Assembly: GCF_020400605.1 (NCBI RefSeq)
Contig: NZ_JAINRD010000027.1
Span: 62,001 to 126,000 of the forward strand
DNA from: Streptomyces aculeolatus
Lineage (GTDB): Bacteria > Actinomycetota > Actinomycetes > Streptomycetales > Streptomycetaceae
DNA length: 64,000 nucleotides
Reading direction: 5' to 3'
In this document: positions 15,938-24,828 of the stretch, in pieces
Layout of the letters: each line of letters starts with the position of its first letter
How positions within the stretch are numbered: position 1 is the stretch's first letter
Position numbers and translations under genes: made by a program
The notes under the pieces: model-generated
Told to the model about the DNA's origin: nothing
Databases searched by the model: none
What the model saw: only the letters and a program-made list of their open reading frames with translations

Positions 15938-16990
15938 TCAATCGGTGCCTGGCTGAAGGAGCTTGAAGACCAAACGTGCGGCAGTGCGTTGGGCTGCCCG
16001 ACGTACACGGACCGGGGCCGGCGGTTCGCGGAACGTCCGTGGTCCGGCAGTGGCGAGACGGGGGAACAGGGCTTCGGCGTTGGTGCGGTTGATGGCTGTG
16101 AGCGTGCTGGTGTCGGCGTTGCAGTCGAGGCCGTTGGTGAAGTACTGACCGGCGCGGGCCGGTGCGAAGGGCCAGTCGCTGCCGAACAGGATGCGTCCGG
16201 GGCGGGCGAAGGCGAGGAGGGTGGGCAGGGCTGCCGGGCTGGAGGACAGGGCGGTGTCGAAGGAGAAGGTCCGGAAGTCGTCCAGGACGTCCAGGGGGCT
16301 TCGGCGGGTGTCGTTGGCGAGGCTGACGGCCATGCGGTGGCTGGCGTAGGGGAGGAAGCCTCCGGCGTGGCTGAGGATGAACGTGATGCGGGGGCAGCGG
16401 CGGATGATCCCGTTGCGGACCAGGAGATAGGCGGCCCGAGTGGTGTCCAGGAGGAAGTCGGCCGCGAAGGGGGGAATGGCGTCGACGGGGGGAGCGGGGA
16501 GTTCGGAGGGATGGACGAAGACCACGGCGCCACGCTCGTCGAGGGCCTGCCACAGAGGCTCCTGGCCGGGAGTGCCGAGGTAGGTGCCCTGGTTGTTGGC
16601 GAGCAGGATGACGCCGTCCGCGCCGAGGGTGTCCAGTGCGCGTACGGCCTCGGCTGTGGAGGCGGAGGGATCGGGCATGGGAAGGGTGGCGAAGTAGCCG
16701 AAGCGGCCGGGGTACTCGCCGGCGACGGTGGCGAGGTGGTCGTTCAGGCGCTGCGCCAGTGCGGTGGCTTCGGCGGGTGCGCTGAGGAAGTTCGTGCCCG
16801 GCGTGGAGACGGACAGGACGGCGCTGCGGACGTTCAGCAGGTCCATCGTCTTCAGGGCGGCGGCGGGAGTCCAGTCGGGAAGAGCGCGTCCGCCGGCCTG
16901 GGTGACTGCCGCTCTGGCGAGTGCTTCCCGGTAGAAGTCCGGCAGGGCGTGCTGGTGGACGTCGATGCGCTGGGGTTCCTGGTCTGTCAC
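15938..16990 (-). CDS. ACMSD-like amidohydrolase/decarboxylase
   Basis: The GTG at 16990 follows GGAGGAGG and gives 350 residues of TIM-barrel amidohydrolase. Metal-binding motifs are seen in order: DVHQH at residues 10-14, FVHPSE, LSHAGG and GSDWPF. This is the amidohydrolase-2 group that includes 2-amino-3-carboxymuconate semialdehyde decarboxylase and gamma-resorcylate decarboxylase, Zn enzymes that remove aromatic or vinylogous carboxylates. It lies downstream of the TetR gene on the same strand, next to a ring-cleavage operon, so it probably acts on a pathway intermediate. The exact substrate cannot be read. Confidence 0.85.
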   Translation of the reverse strand: MTDQEPQRIDVHQHALPDFYREALARAAVTQAGGRALPDWTPAAALKTMDLLNVRSAVLSVSTPGTNFLSAPAEATALAQRLNDHLATVAGEYPGRFGYFATLPMPDPSASTAEAVRALDTLGADGVILLANNQGTYLGTPGQEPLWQALDERGAVVFVHPSELPAPPVDAIPPFAADFLLDTTRAAYLLVRNGIIRRCPRITFILSHAGGFLPYASHRMAVSLANDTRRSPLDVLDDFRTFSFDTALSSSPAALPTLLAFARPGRILFGSDWPFAPARAGQYFTNGLDCNADTSTLTAINRTNAEALFPRLATAGPRTFREPPAPVRVRRAAQRTAARLVFKLLQPGTD

Positions 16991-17107
16991 GTTGTCTGCC
17001 TCCTCCGTTGATCGGAGTCCAACTGGCGGATGGCGTGCTGGGGATCTGCTGCGCGGAAGCGGGACAGGGCCCTCCCAGGTGCCGGGGGCGCGTTTCCAGG
17101 CGGCGGG

Positions 17108-17734
17108 TCAGGGGCTCCGGTCGGTCATCCGGCGCGCGGCTTCGTAGACGAGCTGGGCGTGCAGTTCGAACAGGGGAACCAGGTCGATGGTGTCGCCGGT
17201 GATCTCCCGTTGCACGAACAGTCCGTCGGCGCCGGCCATCGTGTAGGTCGTCAGTGTTTGCACGGCGTTGTCGTCCAGGGCGGGGAACAGTTCCGGCAGC
17301 ACCTCGGCGATCCTGGCGCGGGCTGTGTCGCGGACCTGGAGGAAGACGGTCCGGCCGCGGGGCTCGGCGGGACGGCGCTCCAGGGCGAGCATGAGGCCGA
17401 GCCGCAGGAAGTCGGGGGCATCCATCAGGGATTTCGCCACGCCGGCCGCCATGGTGGTGATCCGCTCCAGGCCGGTGCCCGTTTCCTCGGGCGGCAGGAT
17501 CACGCTGGCCAGCCAGGTGTCGAAGCTGCGCTCGATCACCGCGGCGATCAGGTCGTCCTTGTCCTTGAAGTGCCAGTAGATCGAGCTGGCGGGCAGGCCG
17601 CAGGCGGCGCTGACCGCAGCGATCGACGTGCCTTCGTAGCCGCGTTCGCCCGAGATCCGCGCGGCGGCGTCAAGGATGCGCTGCCGTGATTCCACCCCGT
17701 TGGCCCGCTTGCGCACGCCCTGCGTTTTCGTCAT
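17108..17734 (-). CDS. TetR-family regulator of the meta-cleavage cluster
   Basis: I choose the ATG at 17734, which has AGGAGAG upstream, giving 208 residues. The N-terminal helix-turn-helix (RQRILDAAARISGERGYEG, then AAVSAACGLPASSIYWHFKDKDDL) is typical TetR, followed by a helical ligand-binding domain. It is divergent from the FAD monooxygenase gene, and the palindrome AGTGATCACT at 17820-17829 lies in the 97-bp region between them, so it likely represses both directions until an aromatic ligand binds. Confidence 0.9.
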   Translation of the reverse strand: MTKTQGVRKRANGVESRQRILDAAARISGERGYEGTSIAAVSAACGLPASSIYWHFKDKDDLIAAVIERSFDTWLASVILPPEETGTGLERITTMAAGVAKSLMDAPDFLRLGLMLALERRPAEPRGRTVFLQVRDTARARIAEVLPELFPALDDNAVQTLTTYTMAGADGLFVQREITGDTIDLVPLFELHAQLVYEAARRMTDRSP

Positions 17735-17819
17735 GTCTTCTCTCCTGGTGCGGTGTGCCCTGTGCGTCACCTTGACCGCGGTCCTTCCGCCCTCTTAACG
17801 TAGCAGTCATTCCAATTAG

Positions 17820-17829
17820 AGTGATCACT
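17820..17829. promoter_or_regulatory. Palindrome in the TetR/monooxygenase divergent promoter
   Basis: AGTGATCACT is a perfect 10-bp palindrome just before the first possible start codon of the monooxygenase. The flanking DNA (17795-17820) is AT-richer than average and contains a near-repeat AGTCAT. It is a plausible TetR operator overlapping the promoter. Confidence 0.5.
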
Positions 17830-17831
17830 AC

Positions 17832-19472
17832 ATGAAGCCTGTGGGGTGCGGGACGACAGCGAGGTGGCCGGTGAGGGGCGACAGCCGGAACAGCGCCGGG
17901 AGCGAGCCGTACGACGTTGCGGTGATCGGCTACGGGCCTACGGGGGTGACGGCCGCGAATCTGCTGGGTGCGATGGGGCTGAAGGTCATCGTTCTGGAGC
18001 GCGATGGCGAGATCTTCTCCCGGGCCCGTGCCATCTCCACGGACGAGGAGGTGATGCGGGTCTGGCAGCGGGCAGGGCTGGCCGAGCGGCTCAAGGAGGA
18101 CATGCTCACCGAGAGGCCCGTGGCGTTCGTGGACGCCGCCGGGCGCTCGTTCTTCGACGCCTGTCCCACCTCGCGCGGCCATGGACATCCGCCGCAGATG
18201 TTCATCTACCAGCCGGCCGTGGAGCAGGTCCTGCGCGACGGGGTGGAGCGTTACCCGAACGTGGAGATCCTGCTGCGCCACGAGTGCCTGCGGGTGCGCC
18301 AGGACCCTGGCGGGGTGGAGCTGACCGTGGCCGGTACGGCGGACGACTCCGTACGGCGGCTGCGCGCCTCCTATGTGATGGCGGCTGACGGCGGTTCGAG
18401 TCTCACCCGCGCGCAGCTGAACATCGGCTACGAGGGCCGTACCTACGAGGACCGGTGGGTGGTCATCGACACGAGGATGCTCCAGCCCTGGCCCGAGCAC
18501 GACAAGCTGCGCTTCCACTGCGACCCGGCCCGGCCCGCCGTGGACTGCCCCACCCCGCTGGGCCACCACCGCTGGGAGTTTCCCCTGCTGCCCGGTGACG
18601 ACGAGAAGGATCTGACGACGGAAGCGGCCGTGCACCGGCTGGTGGCCCACTACGGGATCACTCGGGATCAGATCAAGGTGCTGCGGGCCACCGTCTACAG
18701 CCATCACGTCCGTTTCGCGACCCGGTTCCGGGCCGGTCGCATCTTCCTGGCCGGTGACGCCGCCCATGCGATGCCGCCGTGGATCGGCCAGGGCATGGCC
18801 GCGGGCGTGCGGGATGTGGCCAACCTCTGCTGGAAGCTCGACGCCGTCCTGCGCGGGCGCTTGCCCGAGACTCTGCTCGACAGCTACGAGGCCGAACGCA
18901 AACCGCATGTGAAGGAGGTGACGAGGCGTGCGGTGTTCGCCGGACGGATCATCACCGAACGCCGCCCCGCGGTGGCCGCGGTGCGGAACAAGGCCGGCCG
19001 TGTGCTGAACCGGGTGCCGGGACTCGCAGCCCGCTTGCAGGACTCCCTTTGGATTCCCGTGGCCCGGTACGGCAAGGGCTTCCAGGCCGCCGGGCGGACC
19101 AAGGCGTCGGGCTATCAGGTCCCCCAGCCCTACGTCATAGGCGCGGACGGCGCCCGCGTCCTCCTGGACGATGTACTCGGGGGAGGCTGGTTGGTGCTGC
19201 GCACCCGTTCGGCCGCACTTCAGCCCGCCTGGGACCGTCTTGGCCTACCGCACCTGACCGTCACGTCGGCGGACAGCCGTCCGGCCGCCGGCACGGTCGT
19301 CGACACCGAGGGGATCTTGCTGCGGTGGATGGGCCGGCACCGCGCGGCCGTGCTCGTCCTGCGTCCCGACGGCTACGTCTACGCCGCCGCACCGGCCGGC
19401 GCCCTCCTGCCTCCTCCACCAGCCGGGTTCGCCCCTGCCGGGGCGTCCAGCCCGTCCGCCGCCAGCGCCTGA
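17832..19472 (+). CDS. FAD-dependent aromatic monooxygenase (MhpA/PheA type)
   Basis: The 546-residue frame opens with an FAD-binding motif VIGYGPTGVTAANLLGAMG near residue 35 and has the second FAD motif GDAAHAMPPWIGQGM near residue 315, as in class A flavoprotein hydroxylases such as MhpA. A thioredoxin-like C-terminal domain follows. These enzymes use NAD(P)H and O2 to hydroxylate phenols, making the catechol needed by the downstream dioxygenase. The ATG at 17832 lies 2 nt after the palindrome and lacks a ribosome site; the in-frame GTG at 17871 has GAGG six bases upstream and is a likely true start. The next gene starts 12 bp after the stop. Confidence 0.88.
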   Translation: MKPVGCGTTARWPVRGDSRNSAGSEPYDVAVIGYGPTGVTAANLLGAMGLKVIVLERDGEIFSRARAISTDEEVMRVWQRAGLAERLKEDMLTERPVAFVDAAGRSFFDACPTSRGHGHPPQMFIYQPAVEQVLRDGVERYPNVEILLRHECLRVRQDPGGVELTVAGTADDSVRRLRASYVMAADGGSSLTRAQLNIGYEGRTYEDRWVVIDTRMLQPWPEHDKLRFHCDPARPAVDCPTPLGHHRWEFPLLPGDDEKDLTTEAAVHRLVAHYGITRDQIKVLRATVYSHHVRFATRFRAGRIFLAGDAAHAMPPWIGQGMAAGVRDVANLCWKLDAVLRGRLPETLLDSYEAERKPHVKEVTRRAVFAGRIITERRPAVAAVRNKAGRVLNRVPGLAARLQDSLWIPVARYGKGFQAAGRTKASGYQVPQPYVIGADGARVLLDDVLGGGWLVLRTRSAALQPAWDRLGLPHLTVTSADSRPAAGTVVDTEGILLRWMGRHRAAVLVLRPDGYVYAAAPAGALLPPPPAGFAPAGASSPSAASA

Positions 19473-19484
19473 GTGAGGAACGAC

Positions 19485-20357
19485 ATGACCATGCCCTATG
19501 CCCTGCCGGTGATGCAGGAAACGACGTACGACGTGAACGGGAAGAAGATCTTCGTCGCCGAAGCGGGGGACGGTCCGGCGCTGCTGCTGTTGCACGGCGG
19601 CGGCCCGGGTGCCTCCGGCGTGTCCAACTACGTCCGCAACATCGGCGCACTGGCCAAGGAGTACCGGGTCATCGTCCCGGACCTGCCCGGCTACGGCCGC
19701 AGCACCAAAGGCATCGACGGCTCCGATCCCTTCGGCTACCTGGCCGATCACATCCGCGGCCTGCTTGACGAACTCGGCCTGGACAAGGCGCACATGGTCG
19801 GCAACTCCTACGGCGCCGCCTGCGCACTACGGCTGGCGCTGGACACCCCCGGCCGCCTCGACCGCATGGTGCTGATGGGGCCCGGCGGCGTCGGAACCAC
19901 CCGGGCCCTGCCCACCGCGGGCCTGAACAGCTTGCTCGACTACTACAGGGGCGAGGGCCCCTCCCGGCTGAAGCTGGAGAAGTTCATCCGCAACTACCTC
20001 GTCTTCAACGCCGCTGACATCCCCGACTCCGCGATCGAGGAGCGCTACCGGGCGAGCATCGACCCCGAGGTCGTCGCCGCACCCCCGCTGACCCGCCCGT
20101 CGGGTCCGGGAGCGCCGCGCACCGTGTGGCGGATGGACTTCACCCGCGACCCGCGCCTGAAGCGGCTGCCGGTTCCGACCCTGGTGATGTGGGGGGCCGC
20201 GGACAAGGTGAACCGGCCCTCCGGCGGCCGGATGCTGGCCGACCGCATGCCCGACTGCGACCTGTACGTGGCCGCCAACACCGGCCACTGGGTGCAGTTC
20301 GAACGCGCTGAGCTGTTCAACCGTATGTGCGCCGACTTCCTGGCAGGCCACCGATGA
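19485..20357 (+). CDS. Alpha/beta hydrolase, meta-cleavage product C-C hydrolase (MhpC/HsaD type)
   Basis: The ATG at 19485 follows GAGG by six bases and gives 290 residues. The catalytic triad is visible: Ser108 in GNSYGAA, Asp240 in MWGAADKVN and His268 in TGHWVQFE. The oxyanion segment LLHGGGPGASG near residue 40 is typical of MhpC, BphD and HsaD, which hydrolyse the C-C bond of vinylogous 1,5-diketones made by extradiol cleavage. Its stop overlaps the start of the dioxygenase gene (ATGA), so the pathway steps are co-expressed. Confidence 0.92.
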   Translation: MTMPYALPVMQETTYDVNGKKIFVAEAGDGPALLLLHGGGPGASGVSNYVRNIGALAKEYRVIVPDLPGYGRSTKGIDGSDPFGYLADHIRGLLDELGLDKAHMVGNSYGAACALRLALDTPGRLDRMVLMGPGGVGTTRALPTAGLNSLLDYYRGEGPSRLKLEKFIRNYLVFNAADIPDSAIEERYRASIDPEVVAAPPLTRPSGPGAPRTVWRMDFTRDPRLKRLPVPTLVMWGAADKVNRPSGGRMLADRMPDCDLYVAANTGHWVQFERAELFNRMCADFLAGHR

Positions 20358-21367
20358 CCACCATGACCACGGCTTCCGTATTCGGTGCCGTCCACCTCGG
20401 ATACATCGTCATCGAGACGAACCGCTTCGCCGACTGGCGGCGCTTCGGCACCGACGCCATCGGCATGCACCACGACGCCCTCTCCCGCGACCTGATGCGC
20501 TTCCGCCTCGACGACCAGGAGTGCCGCTTCCTGCTGCGGCGCGGACCGGCCGAGGACGTAGTCGCCACCGGCTGGCACATCGACGACCACACCGCCTTCG
20601 AGCAGATCGAAGCACGCATCCGTGCCCACGGCGTACCGCTCGTCGCCGGGTCGGCCGAGGAGGCCGCCCTCCGCGGCGTCGAGCGCCTGCTGCGGTTCCC
20701 CGGCCCCAAAGGCATCACCCAGGAGATCTACACCACCCCCCGGGTGTCCGCCGAACCACTGCGGATGCTCGCCTCCGGGTTCGTCACAGGCGACTCCGGC
20801 ATGGGCCACATCGCCCTGACCTCCACCAAACCTGCTGAGGTCCGCAGCTACTTCAACACCGTCTTCAACGCCAGGCTGACCGACTACATCGACGAGACCA
20901 TCAGCGGCGTCAAACTCAAGATCCGCTTCCTGCGCGTCAACGAACGCCACCACTCCGTCGCCGTGGCGGCCGTCCGCGGCCTGCCCATCGACCCGATCCG
21001 CACCCGCGTCCAGCACCTCAACATCCAGGCCGCCACCCTCGACGACGTCGCCCGCAGCTACCAGCGCGTCCACGAACTCGGCTTCGACATGGCCCTCTCC
21101 GTCGGGCAGCACACCAACGACCGTGAACTCTCCTACTACGCCCGCACCCCCAGCGGCTTCGAATGGGAAGTCGGCTGGAACCCCATCGTCATCGACGAGA
21201 ACACCTGGGAACCGACCACCGTCCAGGGCATCAGCACCTGGGGCCACCTCCCCGTCGGCGACACCATCGCCACCAAACTCGCCCAGTTCCGTGCCGGCGC
21301 CCGCTCCCTGACCCGCCCTGAGAACACCGTTCCCGCACTCAGCGGCACCGGCATCCCCGACGACTGA
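20354..21367 (+). CDS. Extradiol (meta-cleavage) dioxygenase, two-domain VOC type
   Basis: This 337-residue protein has two VOC repeats. The C-terminal one carries the Fe(II) triad His152 (GMGHIAL), His221 (VQHLNIQ) and Glu272 (EWEVGW), as in BphC and HsaC. It cleaves a catechol-type ring next to the hydroxyls, giving the substrate for the hydrolase encoded just upstream. The FAD monooxygenase, hydrolase and dioxygenase form one operon; no hydratase or aldolase for the later steps is in the window. Confidence 0.92.
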   Translation: MTTMTTASVFGAVHLGYIVIETNRFADWRRFGTDAIGMHHDALSRDLMRFRLDDQECRFLLRRGPAEDVVATGWHIDDHTAFEQIEARIRAHGVPLVAGSAEEAALRGVERLLRFPGPKGITQEIYTTPRVSAEPLRMLASGFVTGDSGMGHIALTSTKPAEVRSYFNTVFNARLTDYIDETISGVKLKIRFLRVNERHHSVAVAAVRGLPIDPIRTRVQHLNIQAATLDDVARSYQRVHELGFDMALSVGQHTNDRELSYYARTPSGFEWEVGWNPIVIDENTWEPTTVQGISTWGHLPVGDTIATKLAQFRAGARSLTRPENTVPALSGTGIPDD

Positions 21368-21690
21368 CCGCGAGACGGCAAGAAACACCACCCACCGCCG
21401 CCGCCCGGTCACGCCCTCCCGGAGGTCTCCGCGTGCCCGCCGTCAACCGGTTGGAAGGCTCAGTGCCCGAGGTGTCGTAGGCAGTCCTCGAACGTCGCCT
21501 GCGTCGCGTCCGCGGGCCCGGCCGTCGAGCTGGTCGTGGCTGGGCACAGCCCGAGGCCGTGGCCGGCCACGTGCGGCTTTCAAGCGGCCGCGGCTCCGTG
21601 AGCCGAAGAGGGCGGCTACCCCGGTCTCGGGGTAGCCGCCCTCGCGGCGTTTCCGCGTCGCTTCACAGGGGGTCGCGGGACCCCGCGGTT
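21368..21690. other. Intergenic region holding the accessory/core boundary
   Basis: This 323-bp stretch separates the convergent dioxygenase and glnA genes. It contains the 16-bp hairpin at 21608-21643 and no gene or repeat that I can support. I see no attachment-site duplication or tRNA that would explain the junction. Confidence 0.5.
21608..21643. terminator. Strong bidirectional terminator downstream of glnA
   Basis: Arms 21608-21623 (GAGGGCGGCTACCCCG) and 21628-21643 pair perfectly over 16 bp around the tetraloop GTCT. It sits 48 bp past the glnA stop codon and can also stop transcription from the dioxygenase operon. Confidence 0.88.
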
Positions 21691-23106
21691 CTAGATGTCG
21701 AAGTACAGCTCGAACTCGTGCGGGTGCGGGCGGAGCTGGATGGGCTCGATCTCCTGGGTGCGCTTGAAGTCGACCCACGTCTCGATCAGGTCGGCGGTGA
21801 AGACGCCGCCCTGGAGCAGGAACTCGTGGTCGGCTTCCAGGGCCTCCAGTACGGCCGGGAGGTTCGTCGGGACCTGGGGGACCGCGGCGTGCTCCTCGGG
21901 GGCCAGCTCGTAGAGGTCCTTGTCGACCGGCTCGGCGGGCTCGATCTTGTTCTTGATGCCGTCCAGGCCGGCCAGCAGCATCGCGGAGAAGGCCAGGTAC
22001 GGGTTGCCGGAGGAGTCCGGGGCGCGGAACTCGATGCGCTTGGCCTTGGCGCTGGCGCCGGTGATCGGGATGCGGATCGCCGCGGAGCGGTTGCGCTGGG
22101 AGTAGACCAGGTTGACCGGGGCCTCGAAGCCGGGGACCAGGCGGTGGTACGAGTTCACCGTGGGGTTGGTGAACGCCAGCAGCGCCGGGGCGTGGCGGAG
22201 GATGCCGCCGATGTAGTAGCGGGCGGTGTCCGACAGGCCCGCGTAGCCCTGCTCGTCGTAGAAGAGCGGCTCGCCGGCGGTCCACAGCGACTGGTGGCAG
22301 TGCATGCCGGAGCCGTTGTCGCCGAAGATCGGCTTGGGCATGAAGGTCGCGGTCTTGCCGTTGCGCCAGGCGACGTTCTTCACGATGTACTTGAAGAGCA
22401 TCAGGTCGTCGGCGGCGGCCAGCAGCGTGTTGAACCTGTAGTTGATCTCCGCCTGGCCGGCCGTGCCCACCTCGTGGTGCTGGCGCTCGACCTTGAGGCC
22501 GGAGGCGGCGAGCTCGAGGGAGATCTCCGCGCGCAGGTCGGCGAAGTGGTCGACCGGCGGGGCGGGGAAGTAGCCGCCCTTGTAGCGGACCTTGTAGCCG
22601 CGGTTGCCGCCGTCCTCGATGGCACCGGTGTTCCAGGCGCCGGCCTCGGAGTCGATGTGGTAGTAGCCGGCGTTCGCCTTGGTCTCGAAGCGGACGTCGT
22701 CGAAGACGTAGAACTCCGCCTCCGGGCCGAAGTACGCGGTGTCGGCGATGCCGGAGGAGGCCAAGTACGCCTCGGCCTTCTTGGCCACGTTCCGCGGGTC
22801 GCGGCTGTACTGCTCGCCGGTGATCGGGTCGTGGATGAAGAAGTTGATGTTGAGCGTCTTGTCCTTGCGGAACGGGTCGACGCGGGAGGTGGAGAGGTCC
22901 GGTACGAGCGCCATGTCGGACTCGTGGATGGCCTGGAAGCCCCGGATCGACGAGCCGTCGAACATCAGCTGGCCGTCGGGCTCGAAGACGTCCACGGGCA
23001 CCGTGAAGTGCTGCATGACGCCCGGCAGATCGCAGAAACGCACGTCGACGAACTTCACGTCGTTGTCCGCGATGTACTGCTGGACCTCGTCGGCGTTCTG
23101 GAACAT
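21691..23106 (-). CDS. glnA: Glutamine synthetase type I
   Basis: The ATG at 23106, with AGGAGG upstream, gives 471 residues, standard for GSI of the beta type. The conserved AEFYVFDD, the GSGMHCHQSLW segment and NRSAAIRIP are all present, and KDLYEL near residue 397 carries the tyrosine adenylylated by GlnE in Streptomyces. The enzyme makes glutamine from glutamate, ammonia and ATP. A GlnR-like box lies about 150 bp upstream (23253-23268). This gene starts the conserved core block of the window. Confidence 0.97.
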   Translation of the reverse strand: MFQNADEVQQYIADNDVKFVDVRFCDLPGVMQHFTVPVDVFEPDGQLMFDGSSIRGFQAIHESDMALVPDLSTSRVDPFRKDKTLNINFFIHDPITGEQYSRDPRNVAKKAEAYLASSGIADTAYFGPEAEFYVFDDVRFETKANAGYYHIDSEAGAWNTGAIEDGGNRGYKVRYKGGYFPAPPVDHFADLRAEISLELAASGLKVERQHHEVGTAGQAEINYRFNTLLAAADDLMLFKYIVKNVAWRNGKTATFMPKPIFGDNGSGMHCHQSLWTAGEPLFYDEQGYAGLSDTARYYIGGILRHAPALLAFTNPTVNSYHRLVPGFEAPVNLVYSQRNRSAAIRIPITGASAKAKRIEFRAPDSSGNPYLAFSAMLLAGLDGIKNKIEPAEPVDKDLYELAPEEHAAVPQVPTNLPAVLEALEADHEFLLQGGVFTADLIETWVDFKRTQEIEPIQLRPHPHEFELYFDI

Positions 23107-23252
23107 CCCATTCCTCCTATGTCCCGCCGCGAGGGGACGGGTAAGCCTGCAGAGCCTGCGCGAGGTGCGCGATACCGGCGTGCCAGCGTGCCAGCGTGCC
23201 GGCATGCTCGCCCGAGCCTAGGCACCCGGGATTTCTCGGGCATGACCCGATT

Positions 23253-23268
23253 GTTTCGCCGATGTTAA
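23253..23268 (-). promoter_or_regulatory. GlnR-type binding site upstream of glnA
   Basis: Read on the minus strand, the site is TTAAC-ATCGGC-GAAAC, which matches the actinobacterial GlnR pattern gTnAc-n6-GaAAc except for the first base. It lies in the glnA promoter region, where GlnR activates transcription under nitrogen limitation in S. coelicolor. Confidence 0.65.
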
Positions 23269-23397
23269 CCACGGCCCCCGCCCACGCCCGGGAACCCGGC
23301 CCCGCCGGGCCCTCGGGTGGCCGGAATCGTATGCGGTCCGCGGGCCGCCGACGGGGGGCGAGGAGGGGCTTCGCCGGCCTGGCAGTACCGTGGATGC

Positions 23398-23874
23398 GTG
23401 GATGACGCGGAGAAGCGGCAAGCAATCGGATCGTGGCTCTCCGGCCCCCGCTCGGCGGCCGAGGACATGGGCGTCGACTTCGGCTACCGGGGTCAGCGCC
23501 TCGGGCTGCCCGAGACCGGGCCCGGCTCGGTCGCGTCGGTGGGCCGGCGCATCGCCGCGCTGGTCATCGACTGGCTGCTGTGCCAGCTCATCGCCTACGG
23601 GCTGTTCGCCGCCGGTGACACCCGGACGGTCGGGCTGTGGACCATGGGCGTCTTCTTCGTGATGAGCGTGCTGCTGGTCGGGACCCTCGGCTTCACCCCG
23701 GGCAAGCGGCTCATGCGCATCCGCGTCCTCGCCGAGAACGGCGCCCGGCTCGGCCCCCTCGCCACGGTCGCCCGCACTGTGCTGCTCTGCCTGCTGATCC
23801 CCGCCGTCATCTTCGACCGCGACACCCGCGGTCTGCACGACCGCGTCGCCCGCGCCGTCGAGGTGCGGTTCTGA
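23398..23874 (+). CDS. RDD-family membrane protein
   Basis: This 158-residue protein starts at GTG 23398. It has the RDD pattern: a first helix with VASVGRRIAALVIDWLLCQLI carrying the Arg-Asp pair, further hydrophobic helices, and FTPGKRLMRIRV before the last segment. The function of RDD proteins is not well defined; some act in sodium/proton exchange. It is divergent from glnA and matches a conserved glnA neighbour in Streptomyces. Confidence 0.87.
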   Translation: MDDAEKRQAIGSWLSGPRSAAEDMGVDFGYRGQRLGLPETGPGSVASVGRRIAALVIDWLLCQLIAYGLFAAGDTRTVGLWTMGVFFVMSVLLVGTLGFTPGKRLMRIRVLAENGARLGPLATVARTVLLCLLIPAVIFDRDTRGLHDRVARAVEVRF

Positions 23875-24039
23875 GACCGGCCGGGACCGGGGCGGGCCGG
23901 GGCTCCGCCGAGACCGCGGGGTCCTTCGCCCCGCGAGTGGCCTCCTGATCGCTTCCGCGCACTTTCCGGCGGCCGGACGGGCTGCGCCCTCGTTCCGTAT
24001 CCGGGCCGGGTCCCCGTGCCCGTACGGGCGCCGCCGCGC

Positions 24040-24735
24040 TCAGCGCAGCTTGCCGCCGCCCTTCGGCATCCGCATGCCCTTCGGCATCGGGCCCTTCGGG
24101 ATCGGCATGTTGCTCATCAGGTCGCCCAGTGCCTTCAGCCGGTCGTTGACCTGCGTGACCTGCGGGCCCTGCAGCACCCGCGGCAGCTTCACCAGCGTGG
24201 CCCGCAGCTTCTTCAGCGGCACCTGGCCCTCGTCGTTGCCCACGACGATGTCGTGCACGGGCACGTCCGCGACGACCCGGTTCATCTTCTTCTTCTCGGC
24301 CGCCAGCAGGCCCTTCAGCCGGTTCGGGTTGCCCTCGCCGACCAGAACGATGCCTGCCTTGCCCACGGCGCGGTGCACGACGTCCTGCTGCCGCGTCATC
24401 GACACCGCGGGGGTGACGGTCCAGCCCCGCTTCATGTTGTCCAGCACCGCCGCGGCCGCGCCCGGCTGGCCCTCCATCTGCCCGAACGCCGCCGCCTCCG
24501 CGCGCCGCCCGAAGATGATCGCCATACCGAGCAGCGCCAGCAGGAAACCGACGATGCCCAGGTAGATCGGGTGCCCGATAAGGAAGCCGATGCCCAGGGC
24601 GGCACCGAGGACCAGGATGCCCACGCCCGCGACGATCAGACCGACCTTGGGGTCGGCCCGCCTGGTCATCTTGTACGTGAGGGCGATCTGCTTCAGACGC
24701 CCGGTGTTCTCGGGTGTGGGTTCACTGCTGGCCAT
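24040..24735 (-). CDS. DUF4191 membrane protein
   Basis: This 231-residue protein has two adjacent hydrophobic helices (about residues 30-75), then a soluble alpha/beta part and a low-complexity tail of PKG/MPKG repeats rich in Met, Lys and Gly. It matches the actinobacterial DUF4191 family that sits between lipA and glnA in Streptomyces. No function is established. Its strand and position suggest co-regulation with the downstream side of lipA. Confidence 0.85.
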   Translation of the reverse strand: MASSEPTPENTGRLKQIALTYKMTRRADPKVGLIVAGVGILVLGAALGIGFLIGHPIYLGIVGFLLALLGMAIIFGRRAEAAAFGQMEGQPGAAAAVLDNMKRGWTVTPAVSMTRQQDVVHRAVGKAGIVLVGEGNPNRLKGLLAAEKKKMNRVVADVPVHDIVVGNDEGQVPLKKLRATLVKLPRVLQGPQVTQVNDRLKALGDLMSNMPIPKGPMPKGMRMPKGGGKLR

Positions 24736-24828
24736 GCCGCGAATTCTACGGCCAGCCGGGCCCGGGGTCAGACCGGGCCCGGCAGGCGGGGGCCGGAGCG
24801 GGGCGGCGGCGGGGCCGGGCCGAGGCGG

